The translations under genes and the position numbers were made by a program. Positions 35,101 through 48,420 of a DNA stretch of 64,000 nt are shown in pieces. How positions within the stretch are numbered: the first letter of the stretch is position 1; every line of letters begins with the position of its first letter. This stretch comes from Carallia brachiata (lineage: Eukaryota; Streptophyta; Magnoliopsida; Malpighiales; Rhizophoraceae): assembly GCA_021464245.1 (NCBI GenBank), contig JADCRB010000037.1, forward strand, positions 6,039,858 to 6,103,857, written 5' to 3'. The notes under the pieces are model-generated. The model was not told the origin of the DNA and did not search any database. It saw only the letters and a list, made by a program, of their open reading frames with translations.

Positions 35101-38100
35101 ATCTTTAATTTAAGTTTAATTTGGGTTAAATAAGCCATTATAATGCAAGAAAATCACTCATTTGCGACAAATGAAGTGATTTAGCCTCTTTATTCATGAC
35201 ACAAATGATCTTATGCAACTAATAAATGCAAATTATGATCAATTGCACACTTATTAGGGGGAATTGAATGCATTTAACACCCCAAAAGGTGTTAGAAATG
35301 ATTTTTGCATTGAAATTAAAGGTTTTTGTAGGCATTTATACTTAATTTAAGTTTAATTTGGGTTAAATAAGCCATTATAATGCAAGAAAATCACTCATTT
35401 GCGAGCAATGAAGTGATTTAGTCTCTTTATTCGTGACACAAATGATCTTATGCAACCAATAAATACAAATTATGATCAATTGCACACTTATTAAGGGGAA
35501 TTGAATGCATTTAACACCCCAAAAGGTGTTGGAAATTTTTGCATTGAAATTAAAGGTCATTGTAAGCATTTATCCTTTATTTAAGTTTAATTTGGGTTAA
35601 ATATGCTTTTGAAATGCAAGAAAATTACTTATTTGTAAGAAATGAAGTGATTTAGCCGCTTTATTGATGCCAGAAATGGTCCTATGCAACTAACAAATCC
35701 AAATCATGATTAATTGCAAACTTATTAGAGGGAATTGAATGCGTTTAACACCCCAAAAGGTGTTGAAAATGGTTTTTGGATTGAAATTAAAGGTTTTTGT
35801 AAGCATTTACCCTTAATTTAAGTTTAATTTGGGTTAAATAAGCCATTACAATACAAGAAAATCACTTATTTGCAAGAAATGAAGTGATTTAGCCGCTTTA
35901 TTTATGCCAGAAATGGTCTTATGCAACTAACAAATCCAAATCATGATCAATTGCACACATCTTAGAGAGAATTGAATGCATTTAACACCCCAAAAGGTGT
36001 TGGAAATGGTTTTTGGATCGAAATTAAAGGTTTTTGTAGGCATTTTATACACAATTTAAATTTAATTTGGGTTAAATAAGCCATTATAATGCAAGAAAAT
36101 CACTCATTTGCGGGAAATGAATTGATTTAGCCTCTTTATTTATGACATAAATGATCTTATGCAACTAACAAATCCAAATCATGATCAATTTCAAACTTAT
36201 TAGAGGGAATTGAATGCGTTTAACACCACAAAAAGTGTTGGAAATGGTATTTGCATTGAAATTAAAGGTCATTGTAATCATTTATCCTTCATTTAAGTTT
36301 AATTTGGGTTAAATATGCCATTAAAATGCGAGAAAATCACTTAGTTCCAAAAAATTAAGTAATTTAGCCTCTTTATTCGTGACACAAATAGTCTTATGCA
36401 ACTAATAAATGTAAATTATGATCAATTGCACACTTATTAGAGGGAATTGAATGCATTCAACACCCCAAAAGGTGTTGGAAATGGTTTTTGCATTGGAATT
36501 AAAGGTTTTTGTAAGCATTTATACTTAATATAAGTTTAATTTGGGTTAAATAAGCCATTATAATGCAAGAAAATCACTCATTTGCGACAAATGAAGTGAT
36601 TTAGCCTCTTTATTCATGACACAAATAATCTTATGCAACTAACAAATCCAAATCATGATCAATTGCATACTTACTAGAGGGAATTGAATGCGTTTAACAC
36701 CCCAAAAGGTGTTGAAAATGATTTTTGGATTTAAATTAAAGGTTTTTGTAAGCATTTATCCTTAATTTAAGTTTAATTTGGGTTAAATAAGCCATTACAA
36801 TGCAAGAAAATTATTTATTTGCAAGAAATGAAGTGATTTAGCCGCTTTATTTATGTCAAATGGTTATGCAACTAACGAATCCAAATCATGATCAATTGCA
36901 CGCATCTTAGAGGAATTGAATGCATTTAACACCCCAAAAGGTGTTGGAAATGGTTTTTGGATTGAAATTAAAGGTTTTTGTAGGCATTTATACACTATTT
37001 AAGTTTAATTTGGGTTAAATAAGCCATTATAATGCAAGAAAATCACTCATTTGCGACAAATGAGTGATTTATCCTCTTTATTCATGATACAAATGATCTT
37101 ATGCAACTAACAAATCCAAATCATGATCAATTGCAGATTTATTAGAGGGAATTGAATACGTTTAACACTCCAAAAGGTGTTGAAAATGATTTTTGGATTG
37201 AAATTAAAGATTTTTGTAAGTATTTATCCTTAATTTAAGTTTAAGTTGGGTTAAATAAGCCATTATAATGCTAGAAAATCACTCATTTGCCACAAATGAA
37301 GTGATTTAGCCTCTTTATTCGTGACACAAATAGTCTTATGCAACTAATAAATATAAATTATGATCAATTGCACACTTATTAGAAGGAATTGAATGCATTC
37401 AACACCCCAAAAGGTGTTGGAAATGGTTTTTGCATTGGAATTAAAGGTTTTTGTAAGCATTTATACTTAATATAAGTTTAATTTGGGTTAAATAAGCCAT
37501 TATAATGCAAGAAAATCACTCATTTGCGAGAAATGAAGTTATTTATCCTCTCTATTCGTGACACAAATGATCTGATGCAACTACTAAATGCAAATTATGA
37601 TCAATTGCACACTTATTAGAGGGAATTGAATGCATTTAACACCCCAAAAGGTGTTGGAAATGATTTTTGCATTGAAATTAAAGGTTTTTGTAGGCATTTA
37701 TACTTAATTTAAGTTTAATTTGGTTAAATAAGCCATTATAATGCAAGAAATCACTCATTTGCGAGAAATGAAGGGATTTAGCCTCTTTATTCGTGACACA
37801 AATGATCTGATGCAACTACTAAATGCAAATTATGATCAATTGCACACTTATTAGAGGGAATTGAATGCATTTAACACCCCAAAAGGTGTTGAAAATGGTT
37901 TTTGAATTGAAATTAAAGGTTTTTGTAAGCATTTATCCTTAATTTAAGTTTAATTTACGTTAAATAAGCCGTTATAATGCAAGAAAATCACTCATTTGCG
38001 AGAAATGAAGTAATTTAGCCTCTTTATTCGTGACACAAATGATTTTATGCAACTAATAAATGCAAATTATGATCAATTGCACACTTATTAGGGGGAATTG

Positions 38101-39590
38101 AAAGCATTTAACACCCCAAAAGGTGTTGGAAATGGTTTTTGCATTGAAATTAAAGGTCATTGCAAGCATTTATCGTTCATTTAAGTTTAATTTGGGTTAA
38201 ATATGCCATTAAAATGCAAGAAAATCACTTATTTGTAAGAAATGAAGTGATTTAGCCGCTTTATTTATGCCAGAAATGATCTTATGCAACTAACAAATCC
38301 AAATCATGATCAATTGCAAACTTATTAGAGGAAATTGAATGCGTTTAACACCCCAAAAGGTGTTGAAAATGGTTTTTGGATTGAAATTAAAGGTTTTTGT
38401 AAGCATTTATACTTAATTATAAGTATAATTTGGGTTAAATAAGCCATTATAATGCAAGAAAATCACTCATTTGCGACAAATGAAGTGATTTAGCCTCTTT
38501 ATTCATGACACAAATGATCTTATGCAACTAACAAATCCAAATCATGATCAATTGCACACTTACTAGAGGGAATTGAATGCGTTTAACACCCCAAAAGGTG
38601 TTGAAAATGATTTTTGGATTGAAATTAAAGGTTTTTTTAAGCATTTATCCTTAATTTAAGTTTAATATGGGTTAAATAAGCCATTACAATGCAAGAAAAT
38701 CGTTTATTTGCAAGAAATGAAGTGATTTAGCCGCTTTATTTATGCCAGAAATGGTCTTATGCAACTAACAAATCCAAATCATGATCAATTGCACACTTAT
38801 TAGAGGGAATTGAATGCATTCAACACCCCAAAAGGTGTTGGAAATGGTTTTTGCATTGGAATTAAAGGTTTTTGTAAGCATTTATACTTAATATAAGTTT
38901 AATTTGGGTTAAATAAGCCATTATAATGCAAGAAAGTCACTCATTTGCGACAAATGAAGTGATTTAGCCTCTTTATTCATGACACAAATGATCTTATGCA
39001 ACTAACAAATCCAAATCATGATCAATTGCACACTTACTAGAGGGAATTGAATGCGTGTTTAACACCCCAAAGGTGTTGAAAATGAATTTGGATTGAAATT
39101 AAGGTTTTTTTAAGCATTTATCCTTAATTTAAGTTTAATTTGGGTTAAATAAGCCATTAATGCAAGAAAATCATTATTTGCAGAAATGAATGAGTATTTA
39201 GCCGTTTTATTTATGCCAGAATGGTCTTATGCAACTAACAAATCCAAATCATGATCAATTGCACACATCTTAGAGGGAATTGAATGCATTTAACACCCCA
39301 AAAGGTATTGGAAATGGTTTTTGGATTGAAATTAAAGGTTTTTGTAGGCATTTATACACTATTTAAGTTTAATTTGGGTTAAATAAGCCATTATAATGCA
39401 AGAAAATCACTCATTTGCCACAAATGAAGTGATTTAGCCTCTTTATTCCTAACACAAATGATCTTATGCAACTAACAAATCCAAATCATGATCAATTGCA
39501 GACTTATTAGAGGGAATTGAATGCGTTTAACTCCCCAAAAGGTGTTGAAAATGATTTTTGGATTGAAATTAAAGGTTTTTGTAAGTATTT
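35101..39590 (+). repeat. 19-monomer HOR, copy 1 (4,490 bp)
   Basis: I counted 19 unit starts between 35,262 and 39,512. Marks that recur in copies 2 and 3 in the same order include GTTAGAAATG, GCGAGCAATGAAG, TTGATGCCAG, GGATCGAAATT, GCGGGAAATGAATTG, ACTTAGTTCC (ttagtt at 36,341, 40,825 and 45,283), three GCATTCAACACC monomers, GGGGGAATTGAAAGC, and TTATTCCTAACAC near the end. Copy 1 keeps ATCACTTATTTG near 38,220 where copies 2 and 3 have ATCATTTATTTG. Confidence 0.9.
35151..35182. other. Hairpin I, triloop type
   Basis: AAATCACT (35,151-35,158) pairs with AGTGATTT (35,175-35,182), and CATTTG (35,159-35,164) pairs with CAAATG (35,168-35,173) around the 3-base loop CGA. A at 35,174 is bulged. 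With 14 bp this is the strongest version seen. Many right-arm monomers carry GCGACAAATG and fold this way. Confidence 0.7.
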
Positions 39591-42500
39591 ATCTTAATTT
39601 AAGTTTAATTTGGGTTAAATAAGCCATTATAATGCAAGAAAATCATCATTTTGCGACAAATGAAGTGATTTAGCCTCTTTATTCATGACAACAAATGATC
39701 TTATGCAACTAATAAATGCAAATTATGATCAATTGCACACTCTTAGGGGGAATTGATGCATTTAACACCCCAAAAGGTGTTAGAAATGATTTTTGCATTG
39801 AAATTAAAGGTTTTTGTAGGCATTTATACTTAATTTAAGTTTAATTTGGGTTAAATAAGCCATTATAATGCAAGAAAATCACTCATTTGCGAGCAATGAA
39901 GTGATTTAGTCTCTTTATTCGTGACACAAATGATCTTATGCAACCAATAAATACAAATTATGATCAATTGCACACTTATTAAGGGGAATTGAATGCATTT
40001 AACACCCCAAAAGGTGTTGGAAATGGTTTTTGCATTGAAATTAAAGGTCATTGTAAGCATTTATCCTTTAAGTTTTAATTTGGGTTAAATATGCTTTGAA
40101 ATGCAAGAAGAAAATTACTTATTTGTAAGAAATGAAGTGATTTAGCCGCTTTATTGATGCCAGAAATGGTCCTATGCAACTAACAAATCCAAATCATGAA
40201 TTGCAAACTTATTAGAGGGAATTGAATGCAGTTTAACACCCCAAAAGGTGTTGATGAATGGTTTTTGGATTGAAATTAAAGGTTTTTGTAAGCATTTACC
40301 CTTAATTTAAGTTTAATTTGGGTTAAATAAGCCATTACAATCAAGAAAATCACTTATTTGCAAGAAATGAAGTGATTTAGCCGCTTTATTTATGCCAGAA
40401 AGAAATGGTCTTATGCAACTAACAAATCCAAATCATGATCAATTGCACACATCTTAGAGAATTGAATGCATTAACACCCCAAAAGGTGTTGGAAAATGGT
40501 TTTTGGATCGAAATTAAAGGTTTTTGTAGCATTTATACAATTTAATTTAATTGGGTTAAATAAGCCATTATAATGCCAAGAAAATCACTCATTTGCGGGA
40601 AATGAATTGATTTAGCCTCTTTATTTATGACATAAATGATCTTATGCAACTAACAAATCCAAATCATGATCAATTTCAAACTTATTAGAGGGAATTGAAT
40701 GCGTTTTTAAACCCAAAAAGTGTTGGAAATGGTATTTGCATTGAAATTAAGGTCATTGTAATCATTTATCCTTCATTTAAGTTTAATTTGGGTTAAATAT
40801 GCCATTAAAATGCGAGAAAATCACTTAGTTCCAAAAATTAAGTAATTTAGCCTCTTTATTCGTGACACAAATAGTCTTATGCAACTAATAAATGTAATTA
40901 TGATCAATTGCACACTTATTAGAGGGAATTGAATGCATTCAACACCCAAAAGGTGTTGGAAATGGTTTTTGCATTGGAATTAAAGGTTTTTGTAAGCATT
41001 TATAACTTAATATAGTTTAATTGGGTTAAATAGCCATTATAATGCAAGAAAATCACTCATTTGCGACAAATGAAGTGATTTAGCCTTTTATTCATGACAC
41101 AAATAATCTTATGCAACTAACAATCCAAATCATGATCCAATTGCTACTTACTAGAGGGAATTGAATGCGTTTAACACCCCAAAGGTGTTGAAATGATTTT
41201 TGGATTTAAATTAAAGGTTTTGTAAGCATTTATCCTTAATTTAGTTTTAATTTGGGTTAAATAAGCCATTACAATGCAAGAAAATTATTTATTTGCAAGA
41301 AATGAATTGATTAGCCGCTTTATTTATGTCAAATGGTCTTATGCAACTAACGAATCCAAATCATGATCAATTGCACGCATCTTAGAGGGAATTGAATGCA
41401 TTTAACACCCCAAAGGTGTTGGACATGGTTTTGGATTGAAATTAAAGGTTTTTTGTAGGCATTTATACACTATTAAGTTTAATTTGGGTTAAATAAGCCA
41501 TTATATGCAAGAAAATCACTCATTTGCGACAAATGAAGTGATTTATCCTCTTTATTCATGATACAAATGATCTTATGCAACTAACAAATCCAAATCATGA
41601 TCATTGCAGATTTATTAGAGGGAATTGATACGTTTTAAACACTCCAAAAGGTGTTGAAATGATTTTGGATTGAAATTAAAGATTTTTGTAAGTATTTATC
41701 CTTAATTTAGTTTAGTGGGTTAAATAAGCATTATAATGCTAGAGAAAATCACTCATTTGCCACAAATGAAGTGATTTAGCCTCTTTATTCGTGACACAAA
41801 TAGTCTTATGCAAACTAATAAATATAAATTATGATCAATTGCACACTTATAGAAGGAATTGAATGCATTCAACACCCAAAAGGTGTTGGAAATGGTTTTG
41901 CATTGGAATTAAGGTTTTTGTAAGCATTTATACTTAATATAAGTTTAATTTGGGTTAAATAAGCCATTATAATGCAAGAAATCACTCATTTGCGAGAAAT
42001 GAAGTTATTTATCCTCTCTATTCGTGACACAAATGATCTGATGCAACTACTAAATGCAAATTATGATCAATTGCCACTTATTAGAGGGAATTGAATGCAT
42101 TTAACACCCCAAAAGGGTTGGAAATGATTTTTGCATTGAAATTAAAGGTTTTTGTAGGCATTTATACTTAATTTAAGTTTAATTTGGGTTAAATAAGCCA
42201 TTATATGCAAGAAAATCACTCATTTGCGAGAAATGAAGGGATTTAGCCCTTTATTCGTGACACAAATGATCTGATGCAACTACTAAATGCAAATTATGAT
42301 CAATTGCCACACTTATTAGCGGGGAATTGAATGCATTTAACACCCCAAAAGGTGTTGAAAATGGTTTTTGAATTGAAATTAAAGGTTTTTGTAAGCATTT
42401 ATCCTTAATTTAGTTTAATTTACGTTAAATAAGCCGTTATAATGCAAGAAAATCACTCATTTGCGAGAAATGAAGTAATTTAGCCTCTTTTATTCGTGAC

Positions 42501-44039
42501 ACAAATGATTTTATGCAACTAATAAATGCAAATTATGATCAATTGCACACTTATTAGGGGGAATTGAAAGCATTTAACACTCCAAAAGGTGTTGGAAATG
42601 GTTTTTTGCATTGAAAATTAAAGGTCATTGCAAGCATTTATCGTTCATTTAGTTTAATTTGGGTTAAATATGCCATTAAAATGCAAGAAAATCATTTATT
42701 TGTAAGAAATGAAGTGATTTAGCCGCTTTATTTATGCCAGAAATGATCTTATGCAACTAACAAATCCAATCATGATCAATTGCAAATTATTAGGAAATGA
42801 ATGCGTTTAACACCCCAAAGGTGTTTGAAAATGGTTTTTGGATTGAAATTAAAGGTTTTTGTAAGCATTTATACTTATATAAGTAATTTGGGTTAAATAA
42901 GCCATTATAATGCCAAGAAAATCACTCATTTGCGACAAATGAAGTGATTTAGCCTCTTTATTCATGACACAAATGATCTTATGCAACTAACCAAATCCAA
43001 ATCATGATCAATGCACACTTACTAGAGGGAATTGAATGCGTTTGTTTAACACCCCAAAAGGTGTGTGAAAATGATTTTTGGATTGAAATTAAAGGTTTTT
43101 TTTAAGATTTATCCTTTAATTTAAGTTTAATATGGGTTAAATAAGCCATTACAATGCAAGGAAAATCGTTTATTTGCAGAAATGAAGTGATTTAGCCGCT
43201 TTATTATGCCAGAAATGGTCTTATGCAACTAACAAATCCAAATCATGATCAATTGCACACTTATTAGGGAATTGAATGCATTCAACACCCCAAAAGGTGT
43301 TGGAAATGGTTTTTGCATTGGAATTAAAGGTTTTTGTACGCATTTATACTTAATATAAGTTTAATTTGGGTTAAATAAGCCATTATAATGCAAGAAGTCA
43401 CTCATTTGCGACAATGAAGTGATTTAGCTCTTTATTCATGACACAAATGATCTTATGCAAACTAACAAATCCAAATCATGATCAATTGCACACTTACTAG
43501 GGGAATTGAATGCTTTAACCCCCAAAGGTGTTGAATGAATTTTTGGATTGAAATTAAAGGTTTTTTTAAGCATTTATCTTAATTTAAGTTTATTTGGGTT
43601 AAATAAGCCATTTACAATGCAAGAAAATCTATTTGCAGAAATGAAGTGATTTAGCCGCTTTATTATGCCAGAATGGTCTTATGCAACTAACAAATCCAAA
43701 TCATGATCAATTGCACACATTAGAGGGAATTGAATGCATTTTAACACCCCAAAAGGTATTGGAAATGGTTTTTGGATTGAAATTAAAGGTTTTGTAGGCA
43801 TTTATACACTATTTAAGTTTAATTTGGGTTAAATAAGCATTATAATGCAAGAAAATCACTCATTTGCCACAAATGAAGTGATTTAGCCTCTTTATTCCTA
43901 ACACAAATGATCTTATGCAACTAACAAATCCAAATCATGATCAATTGCAGACTTATTAGAGGGAATTGAATGCGTTTAACTCCCCAAAAGGTGTTGAAAA
44001 TGATTTTTGGATTGAAATTAAAGGTTTTTGTAAGTATTT
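39591..44039 (+). repeat. 19-monomer HOR, copy 2 (4,449 bp, indel-rich)
   Basis: Same monomer order as copies 1 and 3, but with dozens of 1-4-base insertions and deletions, for example GCAAGAAGAAAATTAC near 40,105, GCCAGAAAGAAATGG near 40,395 and GCGTTTTTAAACCC near 40,703. Copies 1 and 3 agree with each other at these sites. This is best read as poor consensus quality rather than divergence. Confidence 0.88.
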
Positions 44040-47000
44040 ATCTTTAATTTAAGTTTAATTTGGGTTAAATAAGCCATTATAATGCAAGAAAATCACTCAT
44101 TTGCGACAAATGAAGTGATTTAGCCTCTTTATTCATGACACAAATGATCTTATGCAACTAATAAATGCAAATTATGATCAATTGCACACTTATTAGGGGG
44201 AATTGAATGCATTTAACACCCCAAAAGGTGTTAGAAATGATTTTTGCATTGAAATTAAAGGTTTTTGTAGGCATTTATACTTAATTTAAGTTTAATTTGG
44301 GTTAAATAAGCCATTATAATGCAAGAAAATCACTCATTTGCGAGCAATGAAGTGATTTAGTCTCTTTATTCGTGACACAAATGATCTTATGCAACCAATA
44401 AATACAAATTATGATCAATTGCACACTTATTAAGGGGAATTGAATGCATTTAACACCCCAAAAGGTGTTGGAAATGGTTTTTGCATTGAAATTAAAGGTC
44501 ATTGTAAGCATTTATCCTTTATTTAAGTTTAATTTGGGTTAAATATGCTTTTGAAATGCAAGAAAATTACTTATTTGTAAGAAATGAAGTGATTTAGCCG
44601 CTTTATTGATGCCAGAAATGGTCCTATGCAACTAACAAATCCAAATCATGATTAATTGCAAACTTATTAGAGGGAATTGAATGCGTTTAACACCCCAAAA
44701 GGTGTTGAAAATGGTTTTTGGATTGAAATTAAAGGTTTTTGTAAGCATTTACCCTTAATTTAAGTTTAATTTGGGTTAAATAAGCCATTACAATACAAGA
44801 AAATCACTTATTTGCAAGAAATGAAGTGATTTAGCCGCTTTATTTATGCCAGAAATGGTCTTATGCAACTAACAAATCCAAATCATGATCAATTGCACAC
44901 ATCTTAGAGAGAATTGAATGCATTTAACACCCCAAAAGGTGTTGGAAATGGTTTTTGGATCGAAATTAAAGGTTTTTGTAGGCATTTTATACACAATTTA
45001 AATTTAATTTGGGTTAAATAAGCCATTATAATGCAAGAAAATCACTCATTTGCGGGAAATGAATTGATTTAGCCTCTTTATTTATGACATAAATGATCTT
45101 ATGCAACTAACAAATCCAAATCATGATCAATTTCAAACTTATTAGAGGGAATTGAATGCGTTTAACACCACAAAAAGTGTTGGAAATGGTATTTGCATTG
45201 AAATTAAAGGTCATTGTAATCATTTATCCTTCATTTAAGTTTAATTTGGGTTAAATATGCCATTAAAATGCGAGAAAATCACTTAGTTCCAAAAAATTAA
45301 GTAATTTAGCCTCTTTATTCGTGACACAAATAGTCTTATGCAACTAATAAATGTAAATTATGATCAATTGCACACTTATTAGAGGGAATTGAATGCATTC
45401 AACACCCCAAAAGGTGTTGGAAATGGTTTTTGCATTGGAATTAAAGGTTTTTGTAAGCATTTATACTTAATATAAGTTTAATTTGGGTTAAATAAGCCAT
45501 TATAATGCAAGAAAATCACTCATTTGCGACAAATGAAGTGATTTAGCCTCTTTATTCATGACACAAATAATCTTATGCAACTAACAAATCCAAATCATGA
45601 TCAATTGCATACTTACTAGAGGGAATTGAATGCGTTTAACACCCCAAAAGGTGTTGAAAATGATTTTTGGATTTAAATTAAAGGTTTTTGTAAGCATTTA
45701 TCCTTAATTTAAGTTTAATTTGGGTTAAATAAGCCATTACAATGCAAGAAAATTATTTATTTGCAAGAAATGAAGTGATTTAGCCGCTTTATTTATGTCA
45801 AAATGGTCTTATGCAACTAACGAATCCAAATCATGATCAATTGCACGCATCTTAGAGGGAATTGAATGCATTTAACACCCCAAAAGGTGTTGGAAATGGT
45901 TTTTGGATTGAAATTAAAGGTTTTTGTAGGCATTTATACACTATTTAAGTTTAATTTGGGTTAAATAAGCCATTATAATGCAAGAAAATCACTCATTTGC
46001 GACAAATGAAGTGATTTATCCTCTTTATTCATGATACAAATGATCTTATGCAACTAACAAATCCAAATCATGATCAATTGCAGATTTATTAGAGGGAATT
46101 GAATACGTTTAACACTCCAAAAGGTGTTGAAAATGATTTTTGGATTGAAATTAAAGATTTTTGTAAGTATTTATCCTTAATTTAAGTTTAAGTTGGGTTA
46201 AATAAGCCATTATAATGCTAGAAAATCACTCATTTGCCACAAATGAAGTGATTTAGCCTCTTTATTCGTGACACAAATAGTCTTATGCAACTAATAAATA
46301 TAAATTATGATCAATTGCACACTTATTAGAAGGAATTGAATGCATTCAACACCCAAAAGGTGTTGGAAATGGTTTTTTTGCTTGAATTAAAGGTTTTTGT
46401 AAGCATTTATACTTAATATAAGTTTAATTTGGGTTAAATAGCCATTATAATGCAAGAAAATCACTCATTTGCGAGAAATGAAGTTATTTATCCTCTCTAT
46501 CGTGAACAAATGATCTGATGCAACTACTAAATGCAAATATGATCAATTGCACACTTATTAGAGGGAATTGAATGCATTTAACACCCCAAAAGTGTGTTGG
46601 AAATGATTTTTGCATTGAAATTAAAGGTTTTTGTAGGCATTTATACTTAATTTAAGTTTAATTTGGGTTAAATAAGCCATTATAATGCAAGAAAATCACT
46701 CATTTGCGAGAAATGAAGGGATTTAGCCTCTTTATTCGTGACACAAATGATCTGATGCAACTACTAAATGCAAATTATGATCAATTGCACACTTATTAGA
46801 GGGAATTGAATGCATTTAACACCCCAAAAGGTGTTGAAAATGGTTTTTGAATTGAAATTAAAGGTTTTTTAAGCATTTATCCAATTTAAGTTTTAATTTA
46901 CGTTAAATAAGCCGTTATAATGCAAGAAAATCACTCATTTGCGAGAAATGAAGTAATTAGCCCTTTTATTCGTGACACAAATGATTTTATGCAACTAATA

Positions 47001-48420
47001 AATGCAAATTATGTCAATTGCACACTTATTAGGGGGAATTGAAAGCATTTAACACCCAAAAGGTGTTGGAAATGGTTTTTTGCATTGAATTAAAGGTCAT
47101 TGCAAGCATTTATCGTTCATTTAAGTTTAATTTGGGTTAAATATGCCATTAAAATGCAGAAAATCATTTATTTGTAAGAAATGAAGTGATTTAGCCGCTT
47201 TATTTATGCCAGAAATGATCTTATGCAACTAACAAATCCAAATCATGATCAATTGCAAACTTATTAGAGGAAATGAATGCGTTTAACACCCCAAAAGGTG
47301 TTGAAATGGTTTTGGATTGAAATTAAAGGTTTTTGTAAGCATTTATACTTAATTAAGTATAATTTGGGTTAAATAAGCCATTATAATGCAAGAAAATCAT
47401 CATTTGCGACAAATGAAGTGATTTAGCCTCTTTATCATGACACAAATGATCTTATGCAACTAAAAACCAAAATCATGATCAATGCACACTTACTAGAGGG
47501 AATTGAATGCGTTTAACACCCCAAAAGGTGTTGAAAATGATTTTTGGATTGAAATTAAAGGTTTTTTAAGCATTTATCCTTAATTTAAGTTTAATTGGGT
47601 TAAATAAGCCATTACAATGCAAGAAAATCGTTTATTTGCAAGAAATGAAGTGATTTAGCCGCTTTATTTATGCCAGAAATGGTCTTATGCAACTAACAAA
47701 TCCAAATCATGATCAATTGCACACTTATTAGAGGGAATTGAATGCATTCAACACCCCAAAAGGTGTTGGAAATGGTTTTTGCATTGGAATTAAAGGTTTT
47801 TGTAAGCATTTATACTTAATATAAGTTTAATTTGGGTTAAATAAGCCATTATAATGCAAGAAAGTCACTCATTTGCGACAAATGAAGTGATTTAGCCTCT
47901 TTATTCATGACACAAATGATCTTATGCAACTAACAAATCCAAATCATGATCAATTGCACACTTACTAGAGGGAATTGAATGCGTTTAACACCCCAAAAGG
48001 TGTTGAAAATGATTTTGGATTGAAATTAAAGGTTTTTTAAGCATTTATCCTTAATTTAAGTTTAATTTGGGTTAAATAAGCCATTACAATGCAAGAAAAT
48101 CATTTATTTGCAAGAAATGAAGTGATTTAGCCGCTTTATTTATGCCAGAAATGGTCTTATGCAACTAACAAATCCAAATCATGATCAATTGCACACATCT
48201 TAGAGGGAATTGAATGCATTTAACACCCCAAAAGGTATTGGAAATGGTTTTTGGATTGAAATTAAAGGTTTTTGTAGGCATTTATACACTATTTAAGTTT
48301 AATTTGGGTTAAATAAGCCATTATAATGCAAGAAAATCACTCATTTGCCACAAATGAAGTGATTTAGCCTCTTATTCTACACAAATGATCTTATGCAACT
48401 AACAAATCCAAATCATGATC
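44040..48420 (+). repeat. 19-monomer HOR, copy 3 (nearly complete, about 4.38 kb)
   Basis: The first 2.3 kb is almost identical to copy 1. From about 46,340 to 47,600 small indels appear. The end is recognisable to about 48,385 (TTATTCTACAC, a shortened form of TTATTCCTAACAC). The last monomer then has GCACAC and ACACCCC where copies 1 and 2 have GCAGAC and ACTCCCC. Confidence 0.85.
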
